DNA of 64,000 bases from Congeria kusceri (lineage: Eukaryota; Mollusca; Bivalvia; Myida; Dreissenidae), in contig CM051030.1 of NCBI GenBank assembly GCA_027627225.1, positions 1,364,001 to 1,428,000 of the forward strand, in the 5' to 3' direction. The translations under genes and the position numbers were made by a program. Shown one piece after another: positions 58,838 through 64,000 of this stretch. The first letter of the stretch is position 1. The number at the start of each line of letters is the position of its first letter. The notes beneath the pieces are model-generated. The model saw nothing but the letters and a program-made list of their open reading frames with translations, was not told where the DNA came from and made no database searches.

Positions 58838-59840
58838 AAGGGATTGTCAACGAGATGATGACTTTTTATGCACAGTTCAGGTGCTCAAAGTATATCAGCA
58901 TAAAAGTTAAGAAAATTACATAAATTTATACAATAACAACTGTATGACCCCTAAAATTAAGCATTTGTGCTTTACCGGTAAGTTACCCATTCAAGTTACA
59001 AATCTCATCCGTACAGTTGGCTTTTCCATTTAAAAAATACTGCAGATTTCCCGTTCTAACAATATAAGAAGTCGTGTGATATTTCAGCGCGAAAAGACAC
59101 ATTTCGTGTCCTAGTTTCCAGTAAAAGGAATGATGTTCCCATGCATAATGTTTGCATGGAGAATGGAGTCATTGTGGTCAGTAAAGTTTTTTAATTTTGT
59201 GGGTCGTCAAATAAAGCTATGCTAGTGTGGTATCAGGATTGAATAAATAAATTGAGAACACATGGGCAATTATAAACAAAGTAACATGGTTTTACTGTGC
59301 AAATTTCCTTATAAGTAGTCATAAACGAAACAAGTGATGTTGAGTTTGTAAATTGTTGAATGTATTATGTATTTCAAACTTCAAATACTGTACAACATGT
59401 TTTATAGACGGCCCTCAAAATGACTTGTCCAGTTTATAACAGTTGATATGACTATTCGAAGTACAGTTATTCTTGAAAAACATGGGACTTGTGCAAATTA
59501 CCTCTGTGTTTTATTAATAGACTGACATTTGTCTATAATACTTACCATTTGGAATTTGACACTGAAAAAACTGCGCATGCGCAGTCACGCATGGGATAAT
59601 CACGTGATGATAGTGATAAATATATACAAGTTATTATAGTTTTACCTGGTAGACATACCTGGGTAATTGTTTAATGGAAAATACTGAAAATATGAAAATG
59701 TGTCATCATTTTTCAAGTAATGTCATGCATCAGGAATATTGTTTTAATCAATAAAATGTACCAATGTCCAAATTTTACGATATTTGGAAAGTTTTCTGTT
59801 CTTTTGTGATACTTAGTTATCTGGTTGATAGTCCCTTTTA
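58838..59840. mobile_element. TTAAAGGGA-type inverted-repeat element (about 1 kb)
   Basis: TTAAAGGGATTGTCAACGAG then AT at the left pairs with an end that in complement reads TTTAAAAGGGACTATCAACC then AGAT. The interior carries TGCGCATGCGCA (59572-59583), a consensus NRF-1 site, and CACGTG at 59602. No transposase frame. Confidence 0.65.
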
Positions 59841-60114
59841 AAGTGTATACACAATGTATACAAGTTTCATAAAGATATATACTTCTTCAATTCCATAAAG
59901 TGGATGAAAAACCTCGGCCTCAACTTACAATAGGTTTTACAAAGTAACATGTTAGATAGTAAAGCTTAGTAAAAATGTGAATTTGTAGTTGTTTTGCTTG
60001 GACTGTAGTTCGATTTTTCTTGAGAGCTTTTTCTAACCAAAATGCTGTTGTAGCGAGTATAAATTAGTATAAAATATTCAGTTTTCAGAACAGAAATGTT
60101 ATGTTTACGGTTTT

Positions 60115-60640
60115 TATGCCCCCACCATCAATGGGTCACAAAGTCCAAGGTCAAGGTCAGGTCAAATGTAAGAAGTAAAGCCACAGATCATGTCCACAGC
60201 ATAATTTTGTCGAGCATTTAAGGATTTTCAAATAACATGGCAGAAGTGATGAGCATTATGAGACGTGTATCACACCCAAGAACCAGATTCCCAAGTACAA
60301 GATTAATGTCGCATTGAAAGGTCAAACGTCAAATATAACAATTAAAGCCACAGACCCTGTCCAGAGCATAATTTGATTTTCAAATAACTTGGCAGAAGTG
60401 ATAACCATTATGAGACAGTGTGTTCTGAGCATAATTTTGTCTGGCATTGAAGGATTTTCAAATAACTTGGCAAAAATATTATGAGATGGTAGGACACATT
60501 CAAGAACCAGGTCCTCGGTCCAAGGTCAAGGTCATAATTCAAAATCAAAGTTTAAAAAATTGTTATTCAAGGCCAAAGGTCAAATAATTGTCCAGAGCAT
60601 AATTTTGCTGGGATTTTTTAATAATGACATTGGCAGAAAT
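60115..60640. repeat. Tandem repeat, about 120-180-bp units, GGTCAAGGTCA type
   Basis: Units share 'ggattttcaaataac(a/t)tgg', 'cagaagtgatga(g/c)cattatg', 'cagagcataatttt' and 'cccaagaaccagattcccaa'. Confidence 0.8.
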
Positions 60641-60868
60641 TATCACCATTTTTCTTTAAAACTGATTGTGTCTTTGATCGTTTTCTTGTGAAGATTGGGA
60701 ATGGGCCCTGTCAAAAGAGGAAAGAAATCACTTTTCCAAGAAAAATAGCATCGTTGCCATGTATTGGGTAATATGTCTACCGCCTAACAAGAAACACCTG
60801 AAAGGCCAATTATGCAATGGCAAGTGATTCTAGACTAAATTGGTAAAAAAGTGGGAAACAAAACTACA

Positions 60869-61112
60869 TATGAGGCATGTCAGGGAAAAACCGGGCTTAA
60901 TGAATTTGCGTAAAGTGTCGTCCCGGATTAGCCCGTGCAGTCTGCAAAGGCCAATCCAGGACGGCACTTTCCACTTATATGGTAATTTCTGTTTCAGGGA
61001 AGTCTCGTCTAAACATAAATTCACTATAGGCGGAAAGCGCCATCCCGGATTAGCCGGTGCGGACTGCACTATGCATTAAGCCCGTTTTTTCCCATGACAC
61101 GCCTCATATGTA
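60869..61112. mobile_element. Fold-back element GGATTAGCCTGTGC, copy 2, right arm deleted internally
   Basis: Left arm CATATGAGGCATGTCAGGGA then ...CTTAATGAATTTGCGTAAAG matches copy 1. In the right arm 'gcggactgcac' jumps directly to 'atgcattaagcccg', missing about 30 bases of the expected complement. CATATG at both outer ends is part of the inverted repeat. Confidence 0.85.
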
Positions 61113-62880
61113 TTGAGGTCATGTGTGTGTTTGTAACCTATTGAGAATGTGTATGTATTTACCTTGATATAAGTTTTGGACAATGTTGTAACTCGATTTA
61201 ATAATGTTGCATAATCATTTTCTAGAATGTGATTCGGTATGCGACTGCAAATAGTAAATTTGAGGACAAAAAGAAAGATGATATTAGAATCCCTGAAAAT
61301 AATTGTGTATTGTTTCCAGGTAATTATAGTTAACCAGTAACTCTAAGGTTGTCAAATCACTTATAAAAAAAAATCAATCAACCGAGATGCTTTGTCAGTT
61401 TATTTTCAAAACGAGCATTTTTATTTTTAGACATATTTGTTCAAATTGATCTCTGTTTGGTTACTGTTATGCAACTTATCTAGGTTAAGGGTAATTAAAA
61501 TAACAGGAATTGGGCTGAAACTAGTATTCAGTACTGGGGTGTCCATGACATATGGTATTCAACCTTGATACAGTCGAATACAAATGAACTAAACACTGTA
61601 TTATGTGAAGATAGATTACGACATGAGAAATAGACTGGACATGATTTTGTTATTTTTCCACATAAAACTGAGCATTTCATGTTGTTTATGTACGTTTGTT
61701 ATATTCTGTCAATAGTTTTGGTATAATAAGCATTTTTACATGACCTTTTCATTCAAACTGATTGTGCCTTTGATAATTTTTACTGTATTTATAAATTGTG
61801 TTCATGCATGCATGGACACAGTTCAATTTTTTGTGTGAAAATTTTGTAAATGCAAACAAGTATACAGTTTTGTGGCAAAATCAATTTTACTGATGCTGTT
61901 ATATATGCAGGTGTCTACTGCACTAATTACTCTGCAAAATTCGGAAATTACAAATGGTAAACTGCATATAAAACATTGCTATAAGAAAACAGTTTATTCT
62001 ATGTTTGACGTCTTATTCCAACCTCACATAATAGTGTGTTACTACATAATATTTAATGCTTTCTATTTGTTTGCCTAGTGTTTTTTACCATAATCTTTGT
62101 ATGCAGTAATATCTATACACTGATGCGACACAATAATATAACAAAACTATGTTTTTCCAGTCACTGTAAACAGGAGTGTAGACATCCTATGCCCAACTTG
62201 TCTGACATGTAATTGAAGTGTTGCACAAGGAAACTTTAAAGCCGCAGTCCATAGAATATGATTCAATGCATCTTAAATTGGCATTAGTTCTTATGAACGT
62301 AAATTACGTTTATTCAACCAAAACATGTTTGTTATTGAAGAAATGCATTTTATAATTTCTATGTTCAAAGACACTTAGTACGAACAGAATTTACACTAAT
62401 GTACATGCTGATTTACTCCACAGGCATCACCAGCTATCGCATACAGAAACTATACAATAAAAATGTTACCAAAACGTTATTATTTTACCGATTTCAATGC
62501 GTTTGTTTGTATTTTGATCGGTAAGATGTTCATTAGAAACGATTGCTGCAATGTTTTATTTTATTAACATATTTATGGTCTTTTGCATTAACTGTCAGAT
62601 TGTATGAGGTACATTTTTGGTGTGTGAAAACTATGTTGAAGTTGGGGGTTAATGATAACATTATTATACCATTATTGTTAAATAATTTTATATTTAAATA
62701 AAATAAACTCATTACGATAAGAACACCTGAAACAAATGTTTGGGCAAGTGACTTTCTTGCAGACAAGTAGATTTTTGCAATGAACTTGTCATGGGACAAG
62801 TGAATAATTATGATATTTCCACACCCATAATTTAGGGTATACATTTTACAGCTTTCACAACTCCAATGAAATTAAATGTA
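61113..62880. other. Unique AT-rich DNA with one weak exon-like stretch
   Basis: At 61911-61956 a 46-bp stretch lies between TTATATATGCAG and AATG|GTAAAC and reads VSTALITLQNSEITN. Splice signals are fair, information too low to call it a gene. Confidence 0.4.
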
Positions 62881-62882
62881 AT

Positions 62883-63080
62883 TGTACCCCCACAAACAAA
62901 GTTTAGGGGGGTATATAGGAGTGAGCTTGTCAGTCTGTTGGTTTTCTGGTTTCTGGATGATAACTCAAGAAAGGCTTGAAATATTAAAATAACTTTTGGT
63001 ACACACGTGGTTACATACCACTAAATGTTTACAGAGTTATGGCTCCTATTGTAATTAAATTATTCCAAATACGCTGTTAA
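62883..63080. repeat. Dispersed ATTGTACCCCCACAAACAAA-type repeat
   Basis: 'gtacccccacaaacaaagtt', 'ggggggtatataggagtgag' and 'gataactcaagaaaggcttg' form a repeat head I recall from bivalves. Confidence 0.6.
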
Positions 63081-63147
63081 ACAATCACATATTAAAGAAT
63101 TCTTTTTGAGTTAATTTCTTTCGAATGGATGCCATAGTTTTGTGACA

Positions 63148-63240
63148 AGGCCATTAGGGGTGTCGCAATATTAGAAATCCATATTGCGATCTAAATTTAT
63201 CACAATATTTATTGCAATATATTGCGACCTTTGTATGCAT
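63148..63240. repeat. GGGGTGTCGCAATATT palindromic-type repeat
   Basis: GGGGTGTCGCAATATTAGAA, CCATATTGCGATCTAAATTT and ATTGCAATATATTGCGACC alternate the same TTGCGA motif in both directions. Beyond it to the window end I see only unique AT-rich DNA. Confidence 0.6.
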
Positions 63241-64000
63241 GTATTTAATAAACTTAAAACTGATAACATCGCTATGAACAGTGCATTATTTTATAGGATT
63301 AAAAAAAAAAACTTTATTTTCACCGATGTTGATGACAGGCGAAACAATAGCAATATATGCACAAAACAATTATGAGAAACACTCTCAAACCGCCTGTCAT
63401 GGCTGTTCATTGTATTTGTTATATTACATACAGAGTGATTCTTTACATGTAAAGGTACTCTATTCATGATGTGAATTTGTGTTGTGCATAAGCTATGTAT
63501 GTATTCCACTCTTTATTTTAATTGGAAACAATGTATCAGGTTTAATGTATTATTAAGCATAAATATTTTAAGAGAAACATGTATACCAAACATCAATGGT
63601 ATATTCTTGGTCGCCCGTACAGTCTATAACGGTCTGCATTTTGACCTTCACCCCTACAAAACTAACAACTTTACAAAATGATGCTGGCTTTCAATTGTGT
63701 ATAACTGACAGTAAGCATGTTTTAATTCAGTCAAAAGTATTGTAATCAAGGTAATAATAACAAGGAAAACACAAAACTGTAATCACAATGTCACAGGGTA
63801 TTCACTATTAATCCTATTGATATTTTACTGACCACTAATCCAGTTAGAGAGTGAGAAGTGTCAGTGTGAGTGAGTGATTGGTGAACTGTTTTTTACTAAT
63901 GTCTGTCCCATGCTTTTATAGTGAGAGGTTTATAATCAATGGGTGTACTAGATTTTTCTACCTTAGTGCATTCACTATTTGACTTTGTTCAAGATAGGTC

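Noticed and set aside
1..64000. CRISPR arrays, operons or phage-like genes
   Set aside because: Tandem arrays here lack unique spacers, and gene structure, splice sites and SINEs are animal-like.

Overview
This is an AT-rich (roughly one third GC), intron- and repeat-dominated animal window with no operons, no long uninterrupted genes and no RNA gene that I can support. The dispersed repeats are of a kind I associate with bivalve molluscs: pseudo-satellites rich in GGTCAAGGTCA, 'AGCTCGACTTTTCGAAGAA...' elements, 'AGCTCACCTGA...' elements, and a fold-back element built on GGATTAGCCTGTGC. That last element suggests a heterodont bivalve, possibly Dreissena. The assignment is from memory of repeat style, not from a search.

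Genes. The best-supported gene is on the minus strand between 35407 and 30666. Three exons join in perfect phase. They encode a six-cysteine ectodomain segment, one transmembrane helix followed by a basic stop-transfer stretch, and a long polar, probably disordered cytoplasmic tail ending at a stop. I read it as a Shisa/CYYR1/VOPP1-WBP1-like (STMC6-type) single-pass protein whose signal-peptide exon was not found. Weaker coding evidence: a phase-symmetric 138-bp plus-strand exon at 2444-2581 with a possible terminal exon at 3644; a minus-strand last exon at 9806-9660 broken by a 50-bp tandem duplication; a CpG-rich minus-strand first-exon candidate at 10500-10269; a degenerate talin-rod-like exon at 24336-24429 with a stop and a likely one-base deletion; a small exon at 24925-24992; and a TATA-less promoter plus first-exon candidate at about 54930-54991.

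Layout. 1-7.8 kb: tandem repeats whose copies at the two ends are inverted, enclosing exon candidates, two tRNA-derived SINE heads and small inverted-repeat elements. 7.8-14.1 kb: mostly unique AT-rich DNA with weak exons. 14.1-15.6 kb: a mariner-type inverted-repeat element whose interior is a 43-bp minisatellite. 15.9-18.5 kb: a 39-bp higher-order minisatellite and two 150-165-bp satellite-like blocks. 18.5-22.1 kb: unique. 22.5-24.1 kb: a fresh 503-bp tandem duplication and another satellite block. 26.2-27.5 kb: a second TA-flanked inverted-repeat element. 28-28.9 kb: a tandem block. 30.3-35.4 kb: the STMC6-like gene, with four different non-autonomous elements in one intron. 36-45.6 kb: minisatellites, including about 32 copies of a 42-bp unit and a very large tetranucleotide array. 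46.0-46.9 kb: a CpG-rich array of hairpins unlike anything else in the window. 47-64 kb: minisatellites, nested and abutting inverted-repeat elements, triplet repeats and unique AT-rich DNA.

Nothing here forms a recognisable multi-gene system. The most unusual items are the 46-kb hairpin array, the mariner-like element carrying a minisatellite, the family of GGGGCCGTATTCCAGAAA inverted-repeat elements (one with an internal empty-site control, one with a nested insertion), and the STMC6-like gene with its duplicated C-terminal segment.
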